Positions 20,601-28,278 are shown, numbered from the stretch's first letter. The stretch: 64,000 nt of DNA from Sphingobacteriaceae bacterium (GCA_002319075.1 NVQB01000001.1:5146001-5210000), one strand, 5' to 3'. Program-made: numbers and translations. The notes: generated from the letters alone by a model not told the origin.

Positions 20601-20938
20601 CAATCATAACATCCTACCTGCGGATTGGCACTATTACCCGCGCCAAAAACAAATTCCAGCAAACCTGCATTTCCTATAGTAATTAAAAGCCATTGAGGGT
20701 TTAATTCTCCGGAGTGCAGGCACCCGCTATTCGCAGAACCAGGGTTAGTACCGGGATTAGAAACTGAATAAGTGGCCGGAGTGGAAAAGTCAACTACAGA
20801 TCCAGGGCCACTACCCGCATTAAAGGTAAAACTTGGGGTGCTGCATAATGGAATCGCGTCGACACAATTATTATTTATCTGGCCGAATGTTTTAGAAAAG
20901 CTTACCAGTAAAGCAAAGAAGAATAGTATTTTTTTCAT
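17690..20938 (-). CDS. Large T9SS cargo protein with PKD and gliding-motility C-terminal (CHU_C) domains, paralog of the 14374 product
   Basis: 1082 residues. The signal peptide ends KTFG and is followed by Gln. The N-terminal domain (CVDAIPLC, LNPQWLLITIG, CYDWAMWPYSP, CQQFIICISNYSG) is the same fold class as in the neighbouring paralog but diverged. The central region is nearly collinear with it; for example TLGCNSKSVAV, NGNTSPQGGPVSYT and CETRTPISIL occur in both. A PKD domain lies at ~905-985 (PLSVTFFNNSTSS, YWSFGNG) and a CHU_C domain (IPNVFTPNGDGANDLF, FDRWGHVVYD, GTYFYTL) at the end. The gene starts only 10 bp after the stop of the small secreted protein gene at 20949, so the two are probably cotranscribed. 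A surface location is inferred; the ligand is unknown. Confidence 0.88.
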   Translation of the reverse strand: MKKILFFFALLVSFSKTFGQINNNCVDAIPLCSTPSFTFNAGSGPGSVVDFSTPATYSVSNPGTNPGSANSGCLHSGELNPQWLLITIGNAGLLEFVFGAGNSANPQVGCYDWAMWPYSPTTCADIFNNTLAPIRCNWNGTCSGGTGIASASNMATFNGNAADFEPPLQVNACQQFIICISNYSGVNTLVSFLSMGTASLSCSPNCSPNYNVCYGSSATVTPVNYAALSSPTFAIPALNLSNTTGSFVITPSVTTTYTTLITGINSVNSVQTLTATSTITVNPVPLVAPTVTNTSCTSTLNAVDLHLTFFPTTNPAPSYTINWSTIPNGVTTSSQTTFTGGIAPGVYTATITTAAGCATITSFTINPQPTSVNLIVNPLGSTHTITCISNVTLTAMNPAYNYTWSSTVAVFNGSVAVFTPTMVATYTLTGLDPVSGCVGTRTFVIGQNTITPISSIAPAFQNITCNLSSITTITATASPSVNVTQIISSPLGGTFAAQSYSTIYTPGGVGVFTVCAVNDANGCTSCKTFTVASNQGFPTYNISSPDNFTLGCNSKSVAVVNIINGNTSPQGGPVSYTILPPGASSVTPSGNLSTLSTYSITAPGTYTVITKDNNSLCETRTPISILNNILGPDLIASVPRTVLDCDNPKVKLQASSASPNVSYLWSFAGNPGTLQGDSITVNSVSTSATNSMVGNYTLTITDNSSTCKSDTVVQIRQNLYPPQVAISGGSVSLTCKTGTFVLTNQSKTGIPPVTGFPYQNYVIGYIWQGPSPQQPLQLSTTYTAATTGLYTLTAKDLNNGCLGVATTSIGDNRTYPEVNKPVAPEPFTLDCGSNIRSIYAAVTGSTSQYSYFWNAPPGAPLPSQANSATITISKIGIYRVIVTNTVNGCGSVGEVSVINGTLNADFEMQPAKGPAPLSVTFFNNSTSSLGASNISSYWSFGNGTSTVTNANTLSTSNVFNLPGTYKVTMFATKGTCLDTVVKYVEVDIPATLEIPNVFTPNGDGANDLFFLKAANLEEISMVVFDRWGHVVYDIISRTGNVAWDGKNKSGKDSAEGTYFYTLKAKGKDGQTFEKKGTISLYR

Positions 20939-20948
20939 ATCGGTATGC

Positions 20949-21416
20949 TTAGCGCGTGATTAAATGATTAATTGAACTGAAAACATTTGGTGAACTGAGA
21001 TTTCTGTAAATCTCATTTCCATCTTTGTCAAAAACCAAATTACTGGTATTAGCATCAAGGCCAGGCAGCTCGCTCAATTTAACAGAAATCATTTTTGTTA
21101 CGCCATCTTTTTTCAGGGTTATAACGGCTTCACTGGTGAGCTCATCTTTATTAATCGCCAAAACTATCAGTCCTTTTCTACCTCCTTTTAAAATGGCAAC
21201 TTCATAAACACCGTACGCTTTTTCAAAACTTTTATTGGCTTCACGACTTTCCATGTTATCAAGACTCCATACATTCATGGCAATCAATTTATTATCTATG
21301 TTAATTTCAGGGGCCGTTTCAGAGATAATCCTCTTTAAATTCGAAAAAAGGTTAGTTTGTGCCTGAGCGAAAAGCCCTACCGTTATAAGGCAAAATGTTA
21401 AGAGTATTTTTTTCAT
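20949..21416 (-). CDS. Small secreted protein of unknown function, first gene of an operon with the 17690 cargo gene
   Basis: 155 residues from the chosen ATG at 21416. An in-frame ATG at 21443 would add MYYSSLKKI before the signal peptide. The 21416 start is preferred because MKKILLTFCLITVGLFAQA is a complete signal peptide, giving Gln-Thr at the mature end, and A/T-rich bases precede it. The mature part is a mixed alpha/beta domain (INIDNKLIAMNVWS, REANKSFEKAYGVYE, LIVLAINKDE, NLVFDKDGNEIY) that I could not assign to a family. The gene ends 10 bp before the large T9SS cargo gene. That spacing suggests a related role, perhaps as a periplasmic or surface partner, but this is inference only. 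Confidence 0.7.
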   Translation of the reverse strand: MKKILLTFCLITVGLFAQAQTNLFSNLKRIISETAPEINIDNKLIAMNVWSLDNMESREANKSFEKAYGVYEVAILKGGRKGLIVLAINKDELTSEAVITLKKDGVTKMISVKLSELPGLDANTSNLVFDKDGNEIYRNLSSPNVFSSINHLITR

Positions 21417-21501
21417 AATTTTTTTTAATGAACTGTAGTACAATATATTAAACTATTAGTTTGTAATCAAGGACTTCCGTCAAATAATGAAGATTTAAGT
21501 A

Positions 21502-21509
21502 CAAAAATA
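21502..21509 (-). promoter_or_regulatory. Possible -7 box for the 20949-17690 operon
   Basis: CAAAAATA on the plus strand reads TATTTTTG on the minus strand, a match to TAnnTTTG. A TTTG lies 26 bp further upstream, wider than the usual spacing. The leader would be about 80 nt. Confidence 0.35.
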
Positions 21510-21550
21510 TCCAATAATTAACAGCATAAAATCTACAAAAATCGGACCAA

Positions 21551-21979
21551 TTATTGGGCTGTATAAGGAATTAACTGGTTTGGCCGAGATTTAAAAATTA
21601 ATTGGTTGAGTAGATTTAACTCATTTTGTTTGAGAGTGATTGCAATAACGTTTATATGCATTTCTGTAGATACTTTTCCAAAATCAGATTGATTAATGCC
21701 ATAACTATTAGCAAGATTTAGAAAATAAGCGTTCGCCCTGTTAACACAGGCCGACAGATTCTCAACATCCTTGGAAAGTAATATCAGATCAGCAACTTCT
21801 TCATGAACTGCAGCTGTGTTAATCTTAAGAGAGTCGTTAGAAACTTTCAAAGTATCTAAGATCTGTCTGCGGTTAGCTATTTCTTTTTCAAACCAGGCAT
21901 TCATTTCCTTGCCAGGGTCTTCATTTCTGCAGAAACTAAAGATCAAGCTTATCAGAACACAAATTATTGAATTTCTCAT
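21551..21979 (-). CDS. Small exported protein, possible lipoprotein, function unknown
   Basis: 142 residues. A short hydrophobic N-terminus (IICVLISLIFSF) is followed by a single Cys at about residue 17 and then RNEDPGKE. This looks like a lipoprotein signal, but Phe at -1 is not canonical for a lipobox. The rest is predicted helical and polar (EKEIANRRQILDTLKVSNDS, then ENLSACVNRANAYFLNLANS). No family was recognised. The gene stands alone, 36 bp downstream of the next minus-strand gene. Confidence 0.6.
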   Translation of the reverse strand: MRNSIICVLISLIFSFCRNEDPGKEMNAWFEKEIANRRQILDTLKVSNDSLKINTAAVHEEVADLILLSKDVENLSACVNRANAYFLNLANSYGINQSDFGKVSTEMHINVIAITLKQNELNLLNQLIFKSRPNQLIPYTAQ

Positions 21980-22015
21980 GCGTATTGTTTCAACAAAGAT
22001 AAAAAATTCGATGAG

Positions 22016-22564
22016 CTATTTTCGGCTAAGAGTATAGATGCCATTGTACTCTAATTCTTCCTTATTGGGATAGATTTTTTCAAAATCGAAATTTCTCTTA
22101 AAACCATTTTTTTCCAGCATTTTAATGGAACGCACATTGCCCTTTTGTGTGTAAGCATCAATTCTGGAGAGTTTCATAGTTTCAAAACCATAATTATTAA
22201 CAGCGAGAAGGGCTTCTGTCATTAAACCTTTACCAAAATAATCGGGATGAAGGCTATATCCTACCTCGGCAACATGATTGTCTTTTTCAATATTCCACAA
22301 ACAAATTGTACCAATTAATTCCGTTTGACTTTTTAGCGCAATTGCCCAGTTAATGCTTTCATTTTTTTCCTCCAGGGTTAAGACTTTAAGTATCCAGTTT
22401 TTCGCATCCTCTTCGTTCAATGCTAGATCGCGCTTAATAAATTCGTTGATTGCAGGATCTGAACGGTGTATAAAAATTTCAGGAGAATCTTCTATTCTTA
22501 ACCGTCGCAAAATTAAATGCTGCGTTGTTAGTACAGGAAAAGGTATAAAATTGGGCTCAAGCAT
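22016..22564 (-). CDS. GNAT acetyltransferase, RimJ/RimL-like
   Basis: 182 residues with the GNAT fold throughout. It begins LTTQHLILRRL, the usual opening of RimJ/RimL-type acetyltransferases. The acetyl-CoA motif is HPDYFGKGLMTEAL and the closing motif is NVRSIKMLEKNGF. The family transfers acetyl groups from acetyl-CoA to N-terminal amino groups of ribosomal proteins or to small molecules, and the substrate here is not predictable. It lies 23 bp downstream of the LEA14-like gene on the same strand, which allows cotranscription. Confidence 0.82.
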   Translation of the reverse strand: MLEPNFIPFPVLTTQHLILRRLRIEDSPEIFIHRSDPAINEFIKRDLALNEEDAKNWILKVLTLEEKNESINWAIALKSQTELIGTICLWNIEKDNHVAEVGYSLHPDYFGKGLMTEALLAVNNYGFETMKLSRIDAYTQKGNVRSIKMLEKNGFKRNFDFEKIYPNKEELEYNGIYTLSRK

Positions 22565-22587
22565 GGGTGATTAGAAAAGAAACAAAT

Positions 22588-23451
22588 CTATTTCTTTAAT
22601 TCGGTAATTCCTTTTTTTTCTATTTCTACCGGCGTTTTTTTCGTACTTATCTTATCCATACGCGCCATACCTGTAACTTTTAAATGGTAGTTCACTTTAT
22701 CGTTATCGGTAACAACACTCACAAGTGTTTTAAGAAGATGTTTAAATTCAACGGTAATCGGCAACACTACCAGTGTTTCGGTTCCTGGCTTTAAATGAAT
22801 GTCCTGATCATCCTTTCCCTCTACCTTTAAATTTTCTTTTACAGTAAGTTTATATTTGATATCGCTCAAATGAAGGTCTAATTTTCCTTTGTTTATAACC
22901 TTTACGTAGGCATCAAAATAAAAAAGGTTTTTCTCTCTTTTTTTATAGTCTAATTTTTCGATCTCAAATTTGGGCGGAATGGGAACAGCGATCTTTACCG
23001 TCTTTTTATAGGGAAGGTTGGCCTTTCCCAGCCATGTGGAATAAACAACTCGCAGATCATAAGTGATATCAACACTATCCTGATCTTGAAGATTTTTTAT
23101 TTCTTTACTTAGTCTTTTAAATGGCAAGGATACAGGTAAACGAACAGTATCTTTTGTTGAAGGTAACATCTTTATGTTGAGATTTTGAGATTTTGAAAGA
23201 AGCGTTAGGGTGTCTAGTTTCACATGATAAATAAAGCTGTCGATAGTGAGTTTAAAAATACTTTTGTTTTCAAACTGCACATCTGCATCTATGAGCAATG
23301 TATCGCTCAATGGTGTTATATGAACATTTTCAATGTTCTCAAATTTTGGAATAATAATGTCTAAAGCCCGTTTTGGATGGAAAAAGAAATAGCCTCCCAC
23401 AGCGGCGACCAACACAAAGCAAACCAGAAAAATTTTTAAACCTTTCTTCAT
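22588..23451 (-). CDS. LEA type 2 (LEA14/WHy-like) protein with N-terminal membrane anchor
   Basis: 287 residues. One transmembrane segment (residues ~5-24) precedes a periplasmic part made of two LEA-type-2 beta-sandwich copies. In the first, SDTLLIDADVQFENKSIFKLTID is a typical opening strand pair. The second, after a PIPPKFEIEKLDY linker, has FDAYVKVINKGKLDLHLSDI. Bacterial LEA14-like proteins are implicated in desiccation or stress tolerance or act as small binding domains, and no activity can be assigned. No signal peptidase site is apparent, so it is probably anchored in the inner membrane. Confidence 0.7.
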   Translation of the reverse strand: MKKGLKIFLVCFVLVAAVGGYFFFHPKRALDIIIPKFENIENVHITPLSDTLLIDADVQFENKSIFKLTIDSFIYHVKLDTLTLLSKSQNLNIKMLPSTKDTVRLPVSLPFKRLSKEIKNLQDQDSVDITYDLRVVYSTWLGKANLPYKKTVKIAVPIPPKFEIEKLDYKKREKNLFYFDAYVKVINKGKLDLHLSDIKYKLTVKENLKVEGKDDQDIHLKPGTETLVVLPITVEFKHLLKTLVSVVTDNDKVNYHLKVTGMARMDKISTKKTPVEIEKKGITELKK

Positions 23452-23489
23452 AATACGGTATAATTTTTATCATGAATTAAGCTTTGAAC

Positions 23490-23525
23490 AAAATTCACAG
23501 GGTCGTATAGCAACCCTGTGAATTT
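23490..23525 (-). terminator. Terminator of the DinB-family gene
   Basis: A 13-bp stem AAATTCACAGGGT/ACCCTGTGAATTT (23491-23503 with 23513-23525) has a 9-nt loop. It lies 10 bp past the stop codon. The U run on the minus strand is short. Confidence 0.7.
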
Positions 23526-23535
23526 TATATAAAAA

Positions 23536-24036
23536 TTATGCCAGAGCCATCTCGTCGGCACTCGGTCCATAGCTACCGGGAATAGGAATATCCAAAAGCC
23601 TCAGAAAAACGCCCAGTTGTGCGCGGTGATGAACAATCTGGCTGTAAGCGTGACGGATAGTTTCGCCTTTCGTGGCCACACTGAAAACCTGTTCCCCATT
23701 TCTTAATGTCCAGTTGGGTAAAAGATCTGCTTCTGTTGCTTTTTCCAAGTGTGCTTTTCCATCCGTGTAATTTTTTTCCGCGTACTCTAAAAGCTCCGTT
23801 GTACTATTTATCGGATGTGGATTATAAGTTTCTTTTGCAAAATCTAATCCATCGGTAGTTAATGCCATTGTGACCCAGGAGGGCAACTCTGCAATGTGTG
23901 TAGCTAATGTTTTTACAGACATGCTTTTCGTATGGGGCTTCCAATCATATTTATCATTGGGTATACAGGACAGCATTTTTTTAGTGGTTTGAAATTCGGC
24001 ATCCATCTCTTTTAAGAGCATTTTAATTAATGTCAT
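23536..24036 (-). CDS. DinB-family protein (putative metal-dependent four-helix-bundle hydrolase/transferase)
   Basis: 166 residues of four-helix-bundle type. His47 (LATHIAELPSW) and the C-terminal IVHHRAQLGVFLRLL with His136/His137 are the positions where this family carries its metal-binding histidines; IPIPGSYGPSADE after the last helix is a family hallmark. DinB relatives include bacillithiol- and mycothiol-dependent transferases, but most are uncharacterised. The gene lies 139 bp downstream of a YafY-type WYL regulator on the same strand, an association often seen for this family, which suggests the regulator controls it. Confidence 0.85.
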   Translation of the reverse strand: MTLIKMLLKEMDAEFQTTKKMLSCIPNDKYDWKPHTKSMSVKTLATHIAELPSWVTMALTTDGLDFAKETYNPHPINSTTELLEYAEKNYTDGKAHLEKATEADLLPNWTLRNGEQVFSVATKGETIRHAYSQIVHHRAQLGVFLRLLDIPIPGSYGPSADEMALA

Positions 24037-24062
24037 AGTCTTATCGTTTTAAGTTTATGCGA

Positions 24063-24070
24063 CAAAATTA
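24063..24070 (-). promoter_or_regulatory. Possible -7 box of the DinB-family gene
   Basis: CAAAATTA on the plus strand reads TAATTTTG on the minus strand, matching TAnnTTTG. It lies 27 nt upstream of the ATG. No clear -33 box is present at the usual distance. Confidence 0.35.
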
Positions 24071-24175
24071 GGAGGAGGCAGTGACAACCTTATGGCAGTC
24101 TGTTTTATTATTTATTTGGCAATAATGTTTAAATCCAAAAAGAGATCATCTTTATTGCACTTAAATGAGGGTTGC

Positions 24176-24865
24176 TTAAAACGTAACCGGCAGCTGCTTA
24201 ATGTATTCTGCAAGTTCCATATGCTCGGTACGCGTAAACGGCGTGCCTGTGTGTTTCAGGGATTTAACCCGAGAAAGCTTAAAATCTCTGTATTCACTGC
24301 GTTTATGACACCAGGCTATTACATGCCAGCTTAAGGCGTAAAATACCAGGCCTATAGGTTCAATTTCTCTTTTACTTGCCTCTTCTTTCGAATTAGCATA
24401 TTCCATTTCAATAATCTGTCTCGAAGAAATTGCCTCCTGCAGCGGCGATAGGTAGTCGAGTTCTGGTGTGATGCGCGAAGGTAATTGAAGATGCGTCGTA
24501 TTGTTCAATGCTTCCAGTTGTTCCTTTTGTTTTGCATTCAACACAGCCTTAATTTTATTTAAAGCGCTTGAATAATTTTTTTTTATTGACTTATCAGAAA
24601 ATCCGTAGACAATGCTTTCTATTAAAAGCAGCGCATTTGCTTCATCAGAATTAAATGATATAGGAGGCAAAAAATATCCGTTTACTATAAAATAACCTTT
24701 AGTTTGCTCAAAACTTACCGGCACGCCTTGCTCACAAAGTGCTTTCACGTCACGGTACACGGTTCGGATACTGATATTAAATTTACCTGCAATAGTTTCG
24801 GCCTGTACATATTTTTTCGATTGTAACAGTGTCAGAATTCCAAACAAACGATCAATGCGATTCAT
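24176..24865 (-). CDS. YafY-type transcriptional regulator (HTH_11 + WYL domain)
   Basis: 229 residues. The N-terminal winged helix-turn-helix (MNRIDRLFGILTLLQSKKYV, then ETIAGKFNISIRTVYRDVKA) is the standard HTH_11/DeoR-like domain. A ligand-sensing WYL-type domain occupies about residues 135-229 (SRQIIEMEYANSK, SWHVIAWCHKRSEYRDFKLSR). WYL proteins bind small or nucleotide ligands. The gene overlaps the preceding gene by 4 bp (ATGA), so it is translated with the upstream lipocalin-like gene, and it precedes the DinB gene, a plausible target. Confidence 0.87.
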   Translation of the reverse strand: MNRIDRLFGILTLLQSKKYVQAETIAGKFNISIRTVYRDVKALCEQGVPVSFEQTKGYFIVNGYFLPPISFNSDEANALLLIESIVYGFSDKSIKKNYSSALNKIKAVLNAKQKEQLEALNNTTHLQLPSRITPELDYLSPLQEAISSRQIIEMEYANSKEEASKREIEPIGLVFYALSWHVIAWCHKRSEYRDFKLSRVKSLKHTGTPFTRTEHMELAEYIKQLPVTF

Positions 24866-25338
24866 TCTTGCTTATGGTTTAAAAGTTGCAAGGTACTTAC
24901 ATATTCCTTGAGCAAATTATCCTGCAGCATCATGGATTTAATTTTTTCCAGCTGCGTTTCAGATAACGAGCAATGCCTACTGATAACATCTACACCCTTT
25001 GGCGTGAATGCAGTTTTTGAAAAATAAATCACCGCCCACTCACCGCCCTCATCCTTTAACGCGACCTTCCATTTACTTTTTAATAAACTTAAAATACCTT
25101 TTCCTTTCCATACAAAAGCAGACGAGTCTTGTTTATCAGGATGATCGAACCCTTTGATAGTTCTTATTTTGGTTTTCTTTTTATACTTCACTTCGTCAAA
25201 AAGTAATTCTGAACCCTCTTTCTTTTTTATAAGGGTGTAAGTAAAAGTCGGATTCAGTTTATCTCCTTTCGTCCACATTGGAAAGTTGGTATAATTAATA
25301 AACCAGGTGCCGATTAAAAAGTGGAGTAGCGTGTTCAT
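24862..25338 (-). CDS. Lipocalin-like small protein of unknown function
   Basis: 158 residues without a signal peptide. LIGTWFINYTNFPMW near the start (GTW), alternating hydrophobic strands and FVWKGKGILSLLKSKWKV suggest a calycin/lipocalin-like beta barrel, an uncertain family call. It overlaps the GNAT gene upstream and the YafY-type gene downstream by 4 bp each, so the three are almost certainly one operon. It may bind a small ligand in the cytoplasm, possibly linked to the regulator, but this is inference. Confidence 0.65.
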   Translation of the reverse strand: MNTLLHFLIGTWFINYTNFPMWTKGDKLNPTFTYTLIKKKEGSELLFDEVKYKKKTKIRTIKGFDHPDKQDSSAFVWKGKGILSLLKSKWKVALKDEGGEWAVIYFSKTAFTPKGVDVISRHCSLSETQLEKIKSMMLQDNLLKEYVSTLQLLNHKQE

Positions 25339-25859
25339 AGATAACGTTTCATTAAAATATCAGTTTGTTTATCGGTTCCTAAAATAAAAGGATGCTGTCC
25401 AAATTCAACGAAATCATTTCGTTTATAGAATCGTATAGCTCCAGGATTGTGTTCCCATACACCCAGCCAGACCTGCTTTAAATTATTCTCCTGCGCTACA
25501 GCATATGTTTTTTCAAGTAAGTGCAGGCCGAGATTTTTGTTTTGAAACTCTCTGAGAATATATATTCTTTCAATCTCTACCGCCTCTTTCAGACTTTCCT
25601 TTTGATTTTCACCAAGATTTAATTTCAAATAACCAGCCGCTTCACTCCCAAAAAAAATAAGATAGTAAAGCGTTTCATGGTCTTTTAATTCCTTTTCAAG
25701 AAGAGCATCATTAAACGTATCTTTTAAATAAAGGTCCATGTCCTCCATCGTATTAGCATTTGCAAAAGATTCGCTAAAGGTTTGAACGCTGATATTTTTA
25801 AGAAGAGAAAGTTGCTCTTGCCCTGCCCGGATAATCTGTATTTGTGCACTTTCTTTCAT
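25335..25859 (-). CDS. GNAT N-acetyltransferase
   Basis: 174 residues. The central motif EIERIYILREFQNKNLGLHLLEK is the acetyl-CoA-binding strand-loop-helix, with Asn where most GNATs have the first glycine. VWEHNPGAIRFYKRNDFVEFG is the closing motif. N-terminal helices (QTFSESFANANT) resemble the spermidine/small-molecule GNAT group that uses a TF.E.F..NT opening. The substrate is unknown. It is the first gene of the operon with the lipocalin-like and YafY-type genes and is divergent from the pseudouridine synthase gene across 70 bp. Confidence 0.82.
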   Translation of the reverse strand: MKESAQIQIIRAGQEQLSLLKNISVQTFSESFANANTMEDMDLYLKDTFNDALLEKELKDHETLYYLIFFGSEAAGYLKLNLGENQKESLKEAVEIERIYILREFQNKNLGLHLLEKTYAVAQENNLKQVWLGVWEHNPGAIRFYKRNDFVEFGQHPFILGTDKQTDILMKRYL

Positions 25860-25905
25860 TTTATTCCTGCTTTAAAAATAGCAAAATAAGACGGAAAATT
25901 CTGCT

Positions 25906-25913
25906 TATTTTTG
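25906..25913 (+). promoter_or_regulatory. Possible -7 box of the pseudouridine synthase gene
   Basis: TATTTTTG matches TAnnTTTG and ends 16 nt before the ATG at 25930. No convincing -33 box was found. Confidence 0.35.
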
Positions 25914-25929
25914 CAGAGTTAATTTTTAG

Positions 25930-26526
25930 ATGGATCGTTACTTTATTATTTATAAACCTTACAAAATGATCTCGCAGTTTGTGAGTCCATATGACCACAG
26001 ACTTCTTGGAGATCTTGATTTTGTTTTCCCTGCAGGAACAAATGCAGTTGGAAGATTGGACGATGACAGTGAAGGTTTGCTAATATTGACAACAGACAAA
26101 ACCCTTACCAAACGTTTACTTCATCCTGAACGAAAACATAAACGCAATTACATTGTTCAGGTAGAAAGAAAAGTGGAAACAGAAGCCATTGAAAAGCTGA
26201 GTAATGGACTGGATATCCTGATTAAGAAAAAAGGAACCTACACTACCCTGCCCTGCGAAGTAACTATTATCGACAAACCTGCAAATTTACCGGAGCGTGC
26301 TCATACCTTTAAGGAGTTTTTACCACACTCCTGGCTGGAGTTTATTCTTACAGAAGGAAAAAACAGGCAGATACGGAAAATGTGTGCTGCAGTGAGGCAC
26401 GATTGCAAACGTTTGATCCGCACAAAAATTGAAGATCTCGAACTTGGAAACATGCAGCCTGGCGATGTGAAAGAGATTGAACAAAAAGAACTTTTTCTGC
26501 TCCTCCGCTTAACCGAAAATAATTGA
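25930..26526 (+). CDS. rluE: Pseudouridine synthase of the RsuA/RluE family
   Basis: 198 residues with no S4 domain, as in RluE. GRLDDDSEGLLILT carries the catalytic aspartate (Asp44) in the RsuA-family form of the motif. The C-terminal EGKNRQIRKMCAAV and RLIRTKIEDLELGNMQPGD are the other family motifs. RluE converts one uridine of 23S rRNA (U2457 in Escherichia coli) to pseudouridine. The gene stands alone, facing the T9SS cargo gene at 26596 across a shared terminator. Confidence 0.88.
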   Translation: MDRYFIIYKPYKMISQFVSPYDHRLLGDLDFVFPAGTNAVGRLDDDSEGLLILTTDKTLTKRLLHPERKHKRNYIVQVERKVETEAIEKLSNGLDILIKKKGTYTTLPCEVTIIDKPANLPERAHTFKEFLPHSWLEFILTEGKNRQIRKMCAAVRHDCKRLIRTKIEDLELGNMQPGDVKEIEQKELFLLLRLTENN

Positions 26527-26540
26527 CTAATGCCTAAATA

Positions 26541-26580
26541 AAAAAATCCCGAAAGCAACAGAGAGCTCCCGGGATTTTTT
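26541..26580. terminator. Bidirectional terminator between convergent genes
   Basis: The stem AAAAAATCCCG/CGGGATTTTTT (26541-26551 with 26570-26580) is flanked by A and T runs, so it can act in both directions. It lies between the stops at 26526 (+) and 26596 (-). Confidence 0.85.
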
Positions 26581-26595
26581 AATTTTATCAACTTC

Positions 26596-27534
26596 TTATT
26601 CTGAAATCACTTTAATCACTTCTTGTTTATTATTAGCCTGAACTTTTACAAAATACATCCCCGAATTTAAATGGGAAGCAAAAGTGTAACTCAGTGTTCC
26701 CATCGCAGCTTGCTCAAAGTTTTTCTCTTCCACAAGTTTTCCGGTTATATCGATAACAGAAATTTTAACATCACCAGGAGTTTCAACTTCCACCTTTACA
26801 TTAAAAGTGCTTTTAAATGGGTTTGGATAAACATTCACCGAAGATGTATTATGCATTTCCGTAATTCCGGTGCCTGTTACTACCGTAGAAGTTCCGGTTG
26901 TGCTGTAAGTAATAGTCAGTTCTGCAACTTTTGTAGGATCTCCTTCAAAGGAATACACCTGACGCATTCCAGGGCCTTTAAAGAAAAAAGCCATCGGATT
27001 TCCAGGTGCCCAGGTAGATTTAAACACCAAAGGCGTTACCAGAGATTTTATATCCGGAGTTTTTTGATCGGCTGTTACTGAGCCTACGGTGCTCCATGAT
27101 GTTCCACTTACATTCCAGCTAACCGAACCCGGGGCAAGTGAACGCGAACTCAAATTTGAAGCCGCGTCAGAAAATGTTGCCGGATTTACATTATTTTCGG
27201 CATAAATTGACATAGTGCAGGGATCCACATTTGATGTACCCTGAACATTAAATTGAATATAGGCGCTAATAATAGTTGCAAATTTTGGAACTGTGATGTT
27301 TGTAAATCGCACACCCACCATAACTGGATTCGACGTAGCGGTTTCACTTCCTAAATTTAATGCTGTACTTGCTGAATACATATCACCTGCTGTGCCGGTT
27401 ACAGGAAGGGGCCCTGAAATTTTCTCTTCGTGATCGTCGAGTGCTGCTGAAATTTTCGAAGTTACGGTTGTTTGTGCAGAAACGGCTAAGGCGCTGCCTA
27501 TAAGCAGACTCATTAAAAGTAATTTTTTAGTCAT
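26596..27534 (-). CDS. T9SS type A sorting-domain protein with an N-terminal beta-sandwich domain
   Basis: 312 residues. The signal peptide ends AVSA and is followed by Gln-Thr. Residues ~25-215 form one domain with SAALDDHEEK, VMVGVRFTNITVPKFATIISAYIQF, then TPDIKSLVTPLV and FFFKGPGMRQVYSFEG. I recall this pattern from Bacteroidota secreted proteins, where it resembles CBM/DNRLRE-like sandwich modules, but the assignment is not certain. The last ~80 residues are a type A sorting domain (VNVYPNPFKSTFNV, ISVIDITGKLVEE, LNSGMYFVKV). It is exported by the T9SS by inference. No catalytic residues were recognised. Confidence 0.8.
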   Translation of the reverse strand: MTKKLLLMSLLIGSALAVSAQTTVTSKISAALDDHEEKISGPLPVTGTAGDMYSASTALNLGSETATSNPVMVGVRFTNITVPKFATIISAYIQFNVQGTSNVDPCTMSIYAENNVNPATFSDAASNLSSRSLAPGSVSWNVSGTSWSTVGSVTADQKTPDIKSLVTPLVFKSTWAPGNPMAFFFKGPGMRQVYSFEGDPTKVAELTITYSTTGTSTVVTGTGITEMHNTSSVNVYPNPFKSTFNVKVEVETPGDVKISVIDITGKLVEEKNFEQAAMGTLSYTFASHLNSGMYFVKVQANNKQEVIKVISE

Positions 27535-27733
27535 GGGCTAATTTTTAAAAAGGTAAATTATTTTCAAATCTTTTGTATGAGAAAAAGTTGAAGGTCTTTC
27601 CTTAAACTTCTGCTAAAGTATTAATAAGTTTGAAAAGTGCAAGACTGCTTTGCCTTTAAGCCCGCGTTTTAGGAAAAAGCAAGCTGTATTTTCGACGGAA
27701 GACGAAAAATGAACTACAGATTATAACTAAAAT

Positions 27734-28171
27734 TTAAATAGAAAGTCCGAGACCCTGAACTTTCATTCTCTCAGAATCCCTTTTCAATTCTTGTTTGAGT
27801 TGAATGATTCTTCTGGCTAAGGCCACAAAACTAACAACTCCTTTAAGATGATTTTTTTCATCCACCACGGGAAGATAAGAAGCGTGATTATTTCTCATTA
27901 GTTTCAGTGCTGATGCCTCGTCATCATAAGTATTCACAAGCAATGCATCCACCTTCATAACATCACAAACAAGGAGGTTGGAAAAATTATCCTGTGACAT
28001 TTTAATCTGAATATCTTTGTAAATAAGTGTTCCAATAACTTCTGAATTTACGTCGACGACAGGCAGAAACTCTAGTTTAGAAATTGACATTCTAGTTGCA
28101 ACAGTTTGTAAACTGTCATTTCTTCCACAAGAAGTTGGAAGTTGGCGCATAACATCTTTCACTGCTTTCAT
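27734..28171 (-). CDS. Stand-alone CBS-domain-pair protein
   Basis: 145 residues made of two CBS motifs: MRQLPTSCGRNDSLQTVATR to GTLIYKDIQIKM, and VMKVDALLVNTYDDEASALK to LKGVVSFVALARRI. A short charged helix ends the chain. Paired CBS domains bind adenosyl ligands (AMP, ATP, SAM) and regulate partner proteins. No partner domain or adjacent target is visible, so its role is unknown. It is flanked by short intergenic regions with no clear operon partner. Confidence 0.88.
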   Translation of the reverse strand: MKAVKDVMRQLPTSCGRNDSLQTVATRMSISKLEFLPVVDVNSEVIGTLIYKDIQIKMSQDNFSNLLVCDVMKVDALLVNTYDDEASALKLMRNNHASYLPVVDEKNHLKGVVSFVALARRIIQLKQELKRDSERMKVQGLGLSI

Positions 28172-28278
28172 AGGTCCAGGGTTTTAGTACAAGGTTAAGA
28201 TAACAAAACTGTTTGAATGTTATGCATACTTTAACGATTTAATAAAAAAAATTCTCTTTTTTAGTTTGAGTTTTACGA

